Shown piece by piece: positions 1-6,389 of a stretch of DNA of 9,673 nt (its first letter is position 1; each line of letters opens with the position of its first letter). The DNA comes from an uncultured Actinomyces sp. GTDB taxonomy: Bacteria > Actinomycetota > Actinomycetes > Actinomycetales > Actinomycetaceae. Made by a program: the position numbers and the translations under genes. The DNA lies in NCBI GenBank assembly GCA_938028585.1, contig CALIZH010000261.1:1-9673 (forward strand), read 5' to 3'. The notes beneath the pieces are model-generated. The model was not told the origin of the DNA and ran no database searches. It saw nothing but the letters and a program-made list of their open reading frames with translations.

Positions 1-353
1 TCTTCGATTCCCAGCTGACGCTGCGCTTCAAGCTCTGCGGGCAGACCGTGGGTGTCCCAACCGAAACGGCGCTCAACATGGTGTCCGAGCATGGTCTGGT
101 AGCGACCGACAACGTCCTTGATGTAGCCGGTCAGAAGGTGACCGTAGTGCGGGAGGCCGTTTGCAAAAGGCGGGCCGTCGTAGAACACGAATTCGTTCTG
201 ACCGCCCTTACCGGCGGGACGGCGAGTAATGGATTTACGGAAGGTGTCATCAGCGGCCCAGAAAGCCAGGGTCTGTCCTTCCATCTGAGGGAAGGACGGG
301 CTTGGATCCACTTGCTCATCGCGATGGCGCGGGTAGAAGCCGTGCTTCGTCAT
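1..353 (-). CDS. ileS: Isoleucyl-tRNA synthetase, N-terminal part (runs off the window)
   Basis: This is the first 117 or so codons of isoleucyl-tRNA synthetase, which charges tRNA-Ile with isoleucine in the cytoplasm. The minus-strand translation begins MTKHGFYPRHRDEQVDPSPS and continues with an FYDGPPFANG stretch, then LPHYGHLLTGYIKDV, which contains the class I HIGH-type ATP-binding motif (as HYGH), then FGWDTHGLPAE. That order is characteristic of IleRS. The ATG at 353-351 has a Shine-Dalgarno AAGGACG at 364-358, five bases upstream. The rest of the gene lies left of base 1. A T-box leader precedes it, which independently supports the ileS call. Nothing looks broken in the visible part. 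Confidence 0.95.
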   Translation of the reverse strand, partial: MTKHGFYPRHRDEQVDPSPSFPQMEGQTLAFWAADDTFRKSITRRPAGKGGQNEFVFYDGPPFANGLPHYGHLLTGYIKDVVGRYQTMLGHHVERRFGWDTHGLPAELEAQRQLGIE

Positions 354-536
354 GTTTCGTCCTTGTGTCGCAGGTCCACAGGGACGAGGATCAGCGTTGC
401 CGATTCCCGCGGTACCACCCCGCTTGCTACGCGCCGCGTAGCCGCTCATTAACAGCTGTGACGGGCTTACCCGTTCGGTTCTACTGGGGTGCCGGTTAAC
501 ACCGCGCCCGTTCTTCCGAATGCTCCCCGGTGATTC
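354..536 (-). promoter_or_regulatory. Translational T-box riboswitch of ileS (ultrashort Stem I type)
   Basis: On the minus strand, bases 421-406 read GGGGTGGTACCGCGGG, the near-invariant T-box sequence. The TGGT (417-414) would pair with the uncharged tRNA 3' end; its last U fits the A73 discriminator of tRNA-Ile. Just upstream is a perfect 7-bp stem, GCTACGC/GCGTAGC at 442-426, in the Stem III position. At the 5' end is a short stem, GAAT/ATTC, whose loop flank holds an ATC triplet (534-532), the likely isoleucine specifier. No full-length Stem I is present, as in the ultrashort class known from actinobacterial ileS leaders. There is no terminator before the start codon. Instead a hairpin covers the ribosome binding site, so control is probably on translation. 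Exact Stem I and II pairing is inferred by eye. Confidence 0.9.
357..387 (-). promoter_or_regulatory. Ribosome-binding-site sequestering hairpin of the ileS T-box
   Basis: Minus-strand arms TCGTCCCTGTG (387-377) and CACAAGGACGA (367-357) pair at 10 of 11 positions around a 9-nt loop. The ileS Shine-Dalgarno AGGACG lies wholly inside the 3' arm. The CGTCCC of the 5' arm is also the segment expected to pair with the GGG of the T-box in the tRNA-bound antisequestrator. The two structures are therefore mutually exclusive. Uncharged tRNA-Ile should free the site and raise IleRS synthesis. Confidence 0.75.
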
Positions 537-541
537 CTACA

Positions 542-547
542 AATGTA
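542..547 (-). promoter_or_regulatory. Probable -10 element for the ileS leader
   Basis: TACATT on the minus strand fits the TANANT form common in actinobacterial -10 boxes. It would start transcription about seven bases downstream, near 535-536, exactly where the ultrashort Stem I begins. No convincing -35 was found at 16-18 bp, so the call rests mainly on the match to the RNA's expected 5' end. Confidence 0.4.
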
Positions 548-684
548 GCCGGATCAACGCCTGTTCCAGTCTACGCAAGTCGTGCACACATGGCATGTTC
601 ATCTCACTGTCGGCACAAAAATGAGATCAGCATCGCGATAGAGTTAACGATGTACGCACTGCCACCCAACAAGGAAGAAGGCAC
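548..684. other. Divergent intergenic region between ileS leader and permease
   Basis: This stretch should hold the upstream part of the ileS promoter and the promoter of the permease unit. A TAGAGT at 639-644 could be a plus-strand -10 box but lacks a matching -35. The permease has a purine-rich ribosome binding site, AAGGAAGAAGG, at about 671-681. I saw no clear metal-regulator palindrome and no credible gene. Confidence 0.35.
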
Positions 685-1698
685 ATGGACATTTCCCGTC
701 CCTCGACGGCGGTCACAGCACTCGTATGCCTTGCTTTGGTGTGTGCCTACCGCTTTCAAGAGGCATTGACTGCTGTGGGTATCCCAATTTCTCGCATGAT
801 TGCAATCTTTTCGGGGATCACCCTTCAGTCTTTACCTTTCTTGGCGATCAGTTCCCTCATTGCCGCTGCGATTGAGGTGTTTCTTTCCCCTCGCCAGCTC
901 GCGCGCATTTTCCCACGAGGCCGCGTTGCGGGTTGCCTCATTGCTTTCGTCTACTCCGCGCTTCTTCCCGTCTGCGATTGTTCAACCGTTCCTCTTGTAC
1001 GTACTCTGCTGCGCAGAGGCGTTCCTCCGCGCACTGTTTTCATCATTCTTTTTGCGGCGCCGTCCATCAACCCGCTTGTCCTGTTTTCAACGTGGTATGC
1101 CTTTGGCCCTTCACTGAAAGCGGTATCGCTCCGCGTGGCGGCAGCCATCATCTGCACCGCGTTAATTGCTACTTTGCTCAGCATCCGCATGCCATCCCTA
1201 ATAACCGTTTTGCGCCAGAGCGAGTCGGATGACTCCTGTGAGTGTTCACATGGTTGCGGAGCCCACGCGGCGCACGCTACGCGAGGGCGCTTTTCTTCAT
1301 TTTCTTCCGCGTCGGCCTCGGCTTTCCTGCGCGTCGTGCCCTATATGTTGATCGGGGCCGCACTCTCCAGCATCATCCAAGGCCTTCTTCCTGCTGGGTT
1401 TATGACGGGACACACCTCCTCATACGTATCCATTGCCGTCGCAATGGTGATGGCTTTCGTTCTCTCTCAGTGCTCATCATCTGATGCGATCGTGGCGAGG
1501 AGCATGACAAGTTTGCTTCCCCCAGGCGCGCTCATGACCTTCATGCTCATGGGCCCGATGCTTGATGTGAAGAACGTCTTCATGTTGTCAGCGGTTTTCT
1601 CGACGCGCTTTACTCTTCGCATCTGCGCAACCATCACCGCGGTTGTTGCGGTGGCAGGTCTTGCCTTGACCTGGTGGGACTTGGGAGGTGCATTGTGA
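685..1698 (+). CDS. DUF318/ArsP_1-family permease
   Basis: This is a 337-residue polytopic membrane protein with two related hydrophobic halves, roughly residues 8-165 and 212-330. The first half carries the family-typical PVCDCSTVPL motif (95-104), with Cys97 and Cys99, followed by AAPSINPLVLF (124-134). The second half carries counterpart signatures: SQCSSSDAIVARS (261-273) and GPMLDVKN (290-297). These features place it in the YraQ/YcgR (DUF318, Pfam ArsP_1) permease family. The loop between the halves (about 181-200) is rich in Cys and His (CECSHGCGAHAAHATR), which suggests metal or metalloid contact, although the substrate of this branch is not settled. The ATG has a purine-rich ribosome binding site just upstream. 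Its stop overlaps the GTG start of the next gene (GTGA), so the two are probably translated together, as in other DUF318-TIGR03943 pairs. An organoarsenical exporter (ArsP proper) is less likely because of this partner. Confidence 0.85.
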   Translation: MDISRPSTAVTALVCLALVCAYRFQEALTAVGIPISRMIAIFSGITLQSLPFLAISSLIAAAIEVFLSPRQLARIFPRGRVAGCLIAFVYSALLPVCDCSTVPLVRTLLRRGVPPRTVFIILFAAPSINPLVLFSTWYAFGPSLKAVSLRVAAAIICTALIATLLSIRMPSLITVLRQSESDDSCECSHGCGAHAAHATRGRFSSFSSASASAFLRVVPYMLIGAALSSIIQGLLPAGFMTGHTSSYVSIAVAMVMAFVLSQCSSSDAIVARSMTSLLPPGALMTFMLMGPMLDVKNVFMLSAVFSTRFTLRICATITAVVAVAGLALTWWDLGGAL

Positions 1699-2426
1699 GG
1701 GCACGTGCTTTGGTCTTTGCGCTCGCTGCAGTTAGCCTAGGATTCCTCTTCCTCTCGAGGCGTTGGGTCTACTTCTTCCCGCCTCGTTTCCTTCCGCTCA
1801 TCATTTTCTTGTGCATCACCTTCATTGTGTGGGCCGTTGTCGACCTTCGTGCAGGTTGGCAGGAAAAACATACTCACCGAACACGCGTGAATGCGGCGTA
1901 TCTTCTCATTCCAGTCGTTGCTTGGTCCCTACCTTTTTCTCTGGCCCCCTCAAGCTTCCTTGGGTCAACAAGCACAGCAACCGTTATTTCACCGACACCC
2001 ATCCCTTCATCCTCAGATTCTTCTTCCTCAGCACATTTCCACGCTGACCATGTCATCGACACGAACAATTACTACGACAGTGTCATCGATATGGTGACTC
2101 ATCCCGACCAGTGGGATGGCAAAACAATCGAGGTAACTGGCTTCGTTTTACCCAAAGACAAGGCTTCCTCCGAGGCAGGGATGCCGCCATTCGGTCCGGA
2201 TGACAGCTTCGGCTTATCCCGGATGACCATGTGGTGCTGTGCAGCAGATGCTTACGCCTTGGGTTTTGCGGTGAATAACACAACCTCATTCGCGCCGCAG
2301 GCTGATCAATGGGTTCGCATCCAAGGAACCTTAGAAGTTCGTAACTCAAAAGCTCTCTATCTGAAAGCGACGAGCATTACTCCGATTAATCCGCCCGATA
2401 CCCCCTTCGTCTACGAAAAGAAGTAG
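1695..2426 (+). CDS. TIGR03943/DUF1980 family protein, partner of the DUF318 permease
   Basis: The start is placed at GTG 1695 because it has a good GGGAGG site at 1683-1688 and overlaps the permease stop by 4 bp; an upstream in-frame ATG at 1674 has no such support. The 243-residue product has hydrophobic helices at about 5-20 and 32-50, a basic stretch, and a third helix at about 68-84. A Ser/Thr/Pro-rich linker (about 91-112) and a His-rich HFHADH (114-119) follow, then a probably extracytoplasmic C-terminal domain. The family marker RMTMWCCAADA, with the Cys181-Cys182 pair, is at 176-186, and VRIQGTLEV at 207-215 resembles an OB-like strand pattern. RefSeq-style naming calls such proteins putative permease subunits. 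Together with the upstream gene it resembles Bacillus YcgR-YcgQ. The transported species is unknown; the Cys and His clusters hint at a soft metal. Confidence 0.85.
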   Translation: MRARALVFALAAVSLGFLFLSRRWVYFFPPRFLPLIIFLCITFIVWAVVDLRAGWQEKHTHRTRVNAAYLLIPVVAWSLPFSLAPSSFLGSTSTATVISPTPIPSSSDSSSSAHFHADHVIDTNNYYDSVIDMVTHPDQWDGKTIEVTGFVLPKDKASSEAGMPPFGPDDSFGLSRMTMWCCAADAYALGFAVNNTTSFAPQADQWVRIQGTLEVRNSKALYLKATSITPINPPDTPFVYEKK

Positions 2427-2463
2427 GGGTGCCCAGACGCCATGGCGGCGACGAGCACCCCTA
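2424..2463. terminator. Bidirectional hairpin terminator between convergent genes
   Basis: Arms TAGGGGTGC (2424-2432) and GCACCCCTA (2455-2463) pair perfectly over 9 bp, and the loop contains a further CGCCATGGCG palindrome. It sits between two convergent stop codons and includes the TAG of the plus-strand gene. Read on the minus strand it is followed by CTTCTTTTCG, a fair U-rich tail; on the plus strand the tail is weaker. Confidence 0.65.
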
Positions 2464-2477
2464 CCCGGAGTTCCTCA

Positions 2478-3062
2478 TTACTTAGACGAGGAATCAGAAT
2501 TCTGGGAGCCAGAGTTTTGAGAGGAATTCTCTGCTGCCTTCTTCTTTGCAGTTGAGTCCTCAGACCCCTTCTTGGAGGATCCGTTCTGAGATCCCGGGCC
2601 GCCCTGACCGCCGGGCATCCCCTGACCGCCGGGCATCCCCTGTCCGCCGGGCATCCCTTGTCCGCCGGGCATCCCTTGTCCGCCGGGGCCACCTTGGCCA
2701 TGCTGTCCTCTCGGACCACCCTGGCCCGGCTGTCCGGGTACTGCCTGCGATTGCTGCGTCGGAGCGGGAGAGGCCACCGAGCTCGTTGCCCAACCCGCGC
2801 CAAAACCTGCAACCAAGAAAGCTGCGGCGGCACCGGCGGCGACTGCCTTCTTCTTCCAGGAGGGCTTTGCTGAAGCCTTGAGAGAGACAAGCTCATCAGC
2901 GGGAATCCACGCACCTTCGTAGGTTCCATCTTCCTTCTGGTAGGCAACGTTCACATAGGTCGTCTCGTCGGCATGAGTATCGTCTGCCCGCGCATCCTGG
3001 GCCTGTGTATCGATGACTCGAGTCTCGTCCAGGTGATCCTTGTTCATATCTTCTGCAGTCAT
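2478..3062 (-). CDS. Single-pass membrane protein with Gly/Pro/Gln/Met-repeat exported tail
   Basis: I do not recognise a named family. The 194-residue product has an acidic, Asp/Thr-rich N-terminal part (1-35), a segment with VNVAYQKEDGTYEGAWIPADEL (37-58, shown in two parts in homologues if any), then a Lys-Lys-Lys stop and one transmembrane helix (about 73-92). By the positive-inside rule the N-terminus is cytoplasmic and the tail outside. The tail is low complexity: Gly/Gln/Pro-rich from 109, with four GGQGMP-type hexads near 127-151, then a Ser/Asn/Lys-rich end (160-194). There is no LPXTG motif or cleavable signal. Start choice: ATG at 3062-3060 with AAAGGAAG a few bases upstream. It is transcribed alone, toward the hairpin at 2424-2463. 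The tail could be a flexible wall-spanning spacer or a methionine-rich metal binder; both are guesses. Confidence 0.75.
   Translation of the reverse strand: MTAEDMNKDHLDETRVIDTQAQDARADDTHADETTYVNVAYQKEDGTYEGAWIPADELVSLKASAKPSWKKKAVAAGAAAAFLVAGFGAGWATSSVASPAPTQQSQAVPGQPGQGGPRGQHGQGGPGGQGMPGGQGMPGGQGMPGGQGMPGGQGGPGSQNGSSKKGSEDSTAKKKAAENSSQNSGSQNSDSSSK
2606..2677. repeat. 18-bp tandem repeat, four copies, inside the membrane protein gene
   Basis: Four consecutive 18-base units lie at 2606-2623, 2624-2641, 2642-2659 and 2660-2677. The first two are identical to each other, as are the last two; the pairs differ at two positions per unit. A degraded fifth unit follows at 2678-2695. Each unit encodes six residues of the GGQGMP type in the minus-strand gene. 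Such perfect, in-frame copies suggest recent slippage and likely copy-number variation between strains. Confidence 0.9.
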
Positions 3063-3197
3063 TGTTTCTTCCTTTCCTATGGGGCATCTGCCCTGTCGTC
3101 TTGGTCTTCAAGGTATGGACCACTTCTATGTCTGTTTTATGTCGCACCTGAGGTTTTCCTGTGAGAAGGGAGAGATTTTTTATGACACAGCTCACAG

Positions 3198-3226
3198 AAA
3201 TTATTTTTGTCCACGCCAACGCGCAA
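3198..3226 (-). promoter_or_regulatory. Possible promoter of the minus-strand membrane protein gene
   Basis: On the minus strand, TTGCGC (3226-3221) and TAATTT (3203-3198) are separated by exactly 17 bases, which fits a vegetative promoter with a weak -35. It would give a leader of roughly 130 nt before the ATG at 3062. Confidence 0.3.
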
Positions 3227-3249
3227 AATTCACTCGGCGATAGCGTGTA

Positions 3250-3271
3250 GGTGCCTCAAAGATGAGGCACC
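3250..3271. promoter_or_regulatory. Perfect 9-bp inverted repeat upstream of the sugar transporter; candidate operator or leader hairpin
   Basis: Arms GGTGCCTCA (3250-3258) and TGAGGCACC (3263-3271) are exact complements around an AAGA loop. Neither strand has a U-run after it, so an intrinsic terminator is unlikely. It lies 50 bp before the transporter start, in the only sizeable gap upstream of the sulfatase operon. The natural reading is a binding site for the operon's own ROK regulator, or a structured 5' leader. Which of the two cannot be decided from the sequence. Confidence 0.5.
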
Positions 3272-3272
3272 A

Positions 3273-3294
3273 CGGATCAATCCGATGAGTTCAT
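3273..3294. promoter_or_regulatory. Two short adjacent palindromes before the transporter gene
   Basis: CGGAT-CA-ATCCG (3273-3284) is directly followed by ATGA-GT-TCAT (3285-3294). Both are perfect short inverted repeats and follow the 9-bp inverted repeat without a gap. Each is short enough to be chance alone; their clustering is what makes them worth listing. Confidence 0.3.
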
Positions 3295-3320
3295 TCCTCT
3301 CCCCTTTTAGGACGGACCTC

Positions 3321-4781
3321 ATGTCAACCTCACGTACGGCAGTTCCGCTGACCGAAGCCCAACGTCGGGCGCGGAAATACGCCACTTTCCTTGCACTCAT
3401 TGCAACCTTGGGCCCCTTCTTCTACGGATTCGAAGGAATGGTCCTCAACGCCGCAATTAAAGCGGTCGGCACCACCTTCCACCTCGGCCCATTCCTCCAG
3501 GGCGTTGCCGGCGCGGCCGGTGTCATCGGCGGCCTCATTGGCGCACTTGGAGCGGGACGCATTTCCGACAAGATCGGCCGCAAAACAACCCTGATGTGGG
3601 TTGGTCCCTTCCTTCTCTTCGAAGCACTCCTTGGGCCGCTCTCACCGCTTCTGGGTAGCTTCGGATACCCCTTCCTTCTTCTCACCCGTATTGTCGGCGG
3701 CATCGGTTTTGGCGCAGCAACCACCGTTGCCCCCGGATACGTTGCAGAAATTGCACCGGCTGATATCCGAGGCCGCCTGATTGGCTTCCGTCAGCTGGCC
3801 ATCATCCTCGGTCTTTTCTTCGCCGGCCTCATCAATATGGGTGTCGTACGCCTGACCGGTGGCGCTGCGAAGCCCGCCTTCTGGGGACTGCAGACCTGGC
3901 AGGTGCTTTTCGCATGCCTCATCATCCCCGCTCTTCTCTTCGTGATCTTCACGGCTCAAATCCCCGAGTCGCCTCGTTACCTGGTGTCGATCGGAAAGAC
4001 TGCAGAAGCTGAGGCTGTCCTTGCAAAGGTCAGCGGTGAAGACGATCCCGCAGCACGCGTCAAGGCAATCGCCGCTTCAATGGAAGAGACTGGCGGACGC
4101 AAGCTCAGCATTGGCGAAATCTTCTCCTCAAAGTGGCGCGGGCTGGTCCTGGTCGGCATGATGATCGCCGCATTCCAGCAGCTCACGGGCATCAACGGTG
4201 TCTTCTTCTACTCGAACTCCCTCTTCGCAGCAGTGGGATTCAACGAATCAATGGCACTGCAGCAGACCCTGCTGATCACGGGCTTCAAGATCGTCGGCGT
4301 CATATCCGGCATTCTTCTTGTCGACCATGTGGGACGCAAGCGGATGCTCATCTACGGAGGCACCCTGATCTTTGTCTCCTTGGGCGTCGTTGCAACCGTC
4401 TTCACCCTGGCACCCGTTGTCGATGGGAAGCCCGACGTTGCAGACAACCCGGTTTTGGCATTCCTAGCCGTCGCAGCGCTGTGCACCTTCCTGCTGGGCT
4501 TCACTTCCTCGTGGGGACCGATCTTCTCGATCGTCATGGGCGAAATGTTCCCCAACTCGATTCGCGGTGGCGCAATGTCCATGGCATCGGGAGCAGACTT
4601 CTTCGTCAACTTCCTTGTCGTTTTGCTCTTCCCATTCCTGATCTCGTGGTCGCCGGCAGGCACCTACTGGATCTACTGCGCATTTGGTGTCCTGGCAGTC
4701 ATCTTCACCGCAAAGTACCTGAAGGAAACCACTGGTACCGAGCTCGAAGACATGGACAAACTCGCTGCTTCCGAGAAGTAA
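3321..4781 (+). CDS. MFS sugar porter, likely importer of a sulfated sugar (AtsT-like)
   Basis: This 486-residue protein belongs to the sugar porter branch of the major facilitator superfamily, with 12 expected membrane helices. Family signatures appear in order: GRISDKIGRK (79-88, loop 2-3), RIVGGIGFG (123-131), PESPRYL (215-221, after helix 6), QQLTGING (286-293, helix 7), DHVGRK (335-340, loop 8-9) and KETTGTELE (468-476, replacing the usual PETKG C-terminal motif). The ATG at 3321 is chosen because AGGA at 3309-3312 gives a proper ribosome binding site. Longer in-frame starts (TTG 3207, ATG 3285) lack one and would add a non-membrane leader. It heads a five-gene run and ends 10 bases before a sulfatase that has no signal peptide, so it probably brings the sulfated substrate in whole, as proposed for AtsT in bifidobacteria. 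The substrate is inferred from context only; most likely N-acetylglucosamine-6-sulfate or another sulfated hexose. Confidence 0.9.
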   Translation: MSTSRTAVPLTEAQRRARKYATFLALIATLGPFFYGFEGMVLNAAIKAVGTTFHLGPFLQGVAGAAGVIGGLIGALGAGRISDKIGRKTTLMWVGPFLLFEALLGPLSPLLGSFGYPFLLLTRIVGGIGFGAATTVAPGYVAEIAPADIRGRLIGFRQLAIILGLFFAGLINMGVVRLTGGAAKPAFWGLQTWQVLFACLIIPALLFVIFTAQIPESPRYLVSIGKTAEAEAVLAKVSGEDDPAARVKAIAASMEETGGRKLSIGEIFSSKWRGLVLVGMMIAAFQQLTGINGVFFYSNSLFAAVGFNESMALQQTLLITGFKIVGVISGILLVDHVGRKRMLIYGGTLIFVSLGVVATVFTLAPVVDGKPDVADNPVLAFLAVAALCTFLLGFTSSWGPIFSIVMGEMFPNSIRGGAMSMASGADFFVNFLVVLLFPFLISWSPAGTYWIYCAFGVLAVIFTAKYLKETTGTELEDMDKLAASEK

Positions 4782-4791
4782 AAGGACCATC

Positions 4792-6321
4792 ATGTCTGAC
4801 ACATACGAACGCTCCAGCGACATCCCGGATAATGTCCGCAATGTCCTGGTGATTATGACGGATCAGCATCGCACGGATACGATCGGCTGCCTAGGCAACC
4901 CTCACGCCCAAACCCCCGTCATTGACGAGATGGGACGCAACGGTTTCGCCTTCACCAACTGCTTTACTCCCACTGCGATCTGCACACCTGCACGCGCGTC
5001 ACTTCTAACGGGAAAGCGGCCCGGAAAGCACCTGGTGCTGGCCAATCCTGAATGGAACATCGCCTACCAGACGATGATCCCCCTTGGTACCTGGACCTAC
5101 ACTCAGGCGCTCCGCGATGCGGGCTACAACGTAGGCATCGTCGGAAAGTACCATTGCGGAGCAAACCTGCCCGACAAGTTCGGTGCAGACGACGATACCT
5201 ACTGGGGCGCCGAAAACCCTGTTGCCAACGAGAAGTACGTCGCATGGCTCAACGAACACGGGCTTCCGCCAGTTCGTGCACATGACTTTTGGCGAGGAAA
5301 GCTCCCCGGTGGCCGCGATGGACACATCATTGCAGCACGCCTCGAGCAGCCAGAAGAGGCAACCTTCGAGCGTTTCTTGGCCGATCGCGCCATCGAGAAG
5401 CTTCGCGAATATGCAGCCGATTGGAAGGAAAACGGACAGCCTTTCAGCTTGGACGTCCACTTCTTTGGCCCGCATCTTCCCTACTTCCTCCCCGATGAAT
5501 GGTTCGACTTGATCGATCCGAACGATGTCACCTTGCCCGAAAACTTTGGTGACTCGCTCATCGGTAAGCCGCAGATCCAGCAGAACTACGCGACTTACTG
5601 GTCAACATCGTCCTTCGATAACGATCAGTGGAAGAAGCTCATCGCGGTCTACTGGGGATACGTGGCCATGATCGACTTCGAAATTGGTCGAATCATGGAT
5701 GTGGCGCGTGAACTGGGAATCCTCGATGACACCGCAGTCTTCTTCTGCGCAGACCACGGAGAATTCACCGGCTCCCACCGCCTCAACGACAAGGGACCGA
5801 TGATGTACGACGACATCTACAACGTCCCCTTCATCGCACACATCCCCGGTGTTTCTGCGGTCGGCCAATCCGACGCCTTCGTGTCTTTGATTGACCTTCC
5901 AGCAACTGTCCTCGATATCGCTGGACTTGACCCGGCATTGGTTGAAGACGGACGCTCGATCGTTGACCTGACGCGAGGCGAAGACGTGCCCGGTTGGCGT
6001 GAAGACATTGTCTGTGAATTCCACGGACACCACTTCCCGCTGCAACAGCGAATGCTGCGTACCAAGGAGTTCAAGCTCGTCATCTCACCGGAGTCGATCA
6101 ATGAGCTCTACGATTTGAGAGTTGATCCCGCAGAGATGAACAATGTATACACGGTGCCCGTCTACGACGACATTCGCCGTGAACTCGCAACGAACCTATA
6201 CCTCCAACTCCGCGAGCGCGGAGACCACTCCTTCGCAAAGTGGATGGCGGCCATGACGGATTTTGATATTCCGCTGGTCAACACCGCTCGAAGCGATCTC
6301 GACGAGGTCATGGGTAAGTAA
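4792..6321 (+). CDS. Cytoplasmic formylglycine-dependent sulfatase (Cys type, S1 family)
   Basis: This 509-residue type I sulfatase hydrolyses a sulfate ester. The N-terminal VLVIMTDQHRTDT (18-30) supplies metal-binding Asp24. CTPARASLLTG (64-74) is the CXPXR sulfatase signature, with Cys64 the residue oxidised to formylglycine and Arg68 its partner. VGKYHCG (117-123) holds a conserved Lys and His, HFFGPHLPY (223-231) supplies an active-site His, and CADHGEFTGSH (319-329) supplies the metal-binding Asp321-His322. Length and motif order are normal for the family. There is no signal peptide, so it acts in the cytoplasm. Because the signature is Cys and not Ser, and a maturase is encoded two genes downstream, modification by the anaerobic maturase is expected. 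The start has AAAAGGA six bases upstream, and the gene follows the transporter by 10 bp. By analogy with B. breve ats genes the substrate may be GlcNAc-6-sulfate; the sequence alone does not fix it. Confidence 0.93.
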   Translation: MSDTYERSSDIPDNVRNVLVIMTDQHRTDTIGCLGNPHAQTPVIDEMGRNGFAFTNCFTPTAICTPARASLLTGKRPGKHLVLANPEWNIAYQTMIPLGTWTYTQALRDAGYNVGIVGKYHCGANLPDKFGADDDTYWGAENPVANEKYVAWLNEHGLPPVRAHDFWRGKLPGGRDGHIIAARLEQPEEATFERFLADRAIEKLREYAADWKENGQPFSLDVHFFGPHLPYFLPDEWFDLIDPNDVTLPENFGDSLIGKPQIQQNYATYWSTSSFDNDQWKKLIAVYWGYVAMIDFEIGRIMDVARELGILDDTAVFFCADHGEFTGSHRLNDKGPMMYDDIYNVPFIAHIPGVSAVGQSDAFVSLIDLPATVLDIAGLDPALVEDGRSIVDLTRGEDVPGWREDIVCEFHGHHFPLQQRMLRTKEFKLVISPESINELYDLRVDPAEMNNVYTVPVYDDIRRELATNLYLQLRERGDHSFAKWMAAMTDFDIPLVNTARSDLDEVMGK

Positions 6322-6330
6322 CACGCCATC

Positions 6331-6367
6331 GGTGTGGGCCTTCCGGGGCGTGCGGGAGGCCCACACC
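6331..6367. terminator. Strong intra-operon hairpin between sulfatase and regulator
   Basis: Arms GGTGTGGGCCT (6331-6341) and AGGCCCACACC (6357-6367) pair perfectly over 11 bp. The stem can continue inward for four more pairs, one of them G-U, leaving a 7-nt loop. There is no U-tract on either side. It starts 9 bp after the sulfatase stop and ends 22 bp before the regulator start. It may be a partial terminator of the U-less kind seen in GC-rich bacteria, or a 3' stabiliser or processing site. Either would make more transporter and sulfatase mRNA than regulator and maturase mRNA. Confidence 0.55.
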
Positions 6368-6389
6368 ACACAACATCGAAGGAGAGGAC

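Noticed and set aside
48..452. Plus-strand open frame of 134 codons at the left edge
   Set aside because: It is antisense to ileS and runs through the T-box; the minus strand gives a clear IleRS protein.
612..640. AT-containing TGA-GA-TCA core before the permease as a Zur-type box
   Set aside because: The symmetry covers only the inner 8 bases and the flanks do not match; too weak to call a metal-regulator site.
616..644. Possible promoter of the permease unit (TAGAGT at 639-644)
   Set aside because: Only the -10 box is acceptable; the segment 17 bp upstream does not resemble a -35.
2546..2881. Plus-strand open frame rich in Arg/Ser/Pro repeats over the tandem-repeat region
   Set aside because: It is a by-product of the 18-bp repeat being open in several frames. 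The minus-strand gene has a ribosome binding site and sensible topology.
3082..3093. GGGCA-TC-TGCCC palindrome upstream of the minus-strand membrane protein gene
   Set aside because: A 5-bp stem with a 2-base loop is common by chance and has no U-tail or link to the start site.
3250..3271. Intrinsic terminator
   Set aside because: No U-tract on either strand, and no gene ends nearby in either direction.
3207..3320. Upstream extension of the transporter (TTG 3207 or ATG 3285)
   Set aside because: Neither start has a ribosome binding site, the extension would cover the inverted repeats, and ATG 3321 has AGGA at proper distance.
4133..4852. 239-codon plus-strand frame inside the transporter and sulfatase genes
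   Set aside because: It is Arg/His-rich shadow coding in another frame of the MFS gene, with no ribosome binding site or recognisable domain.
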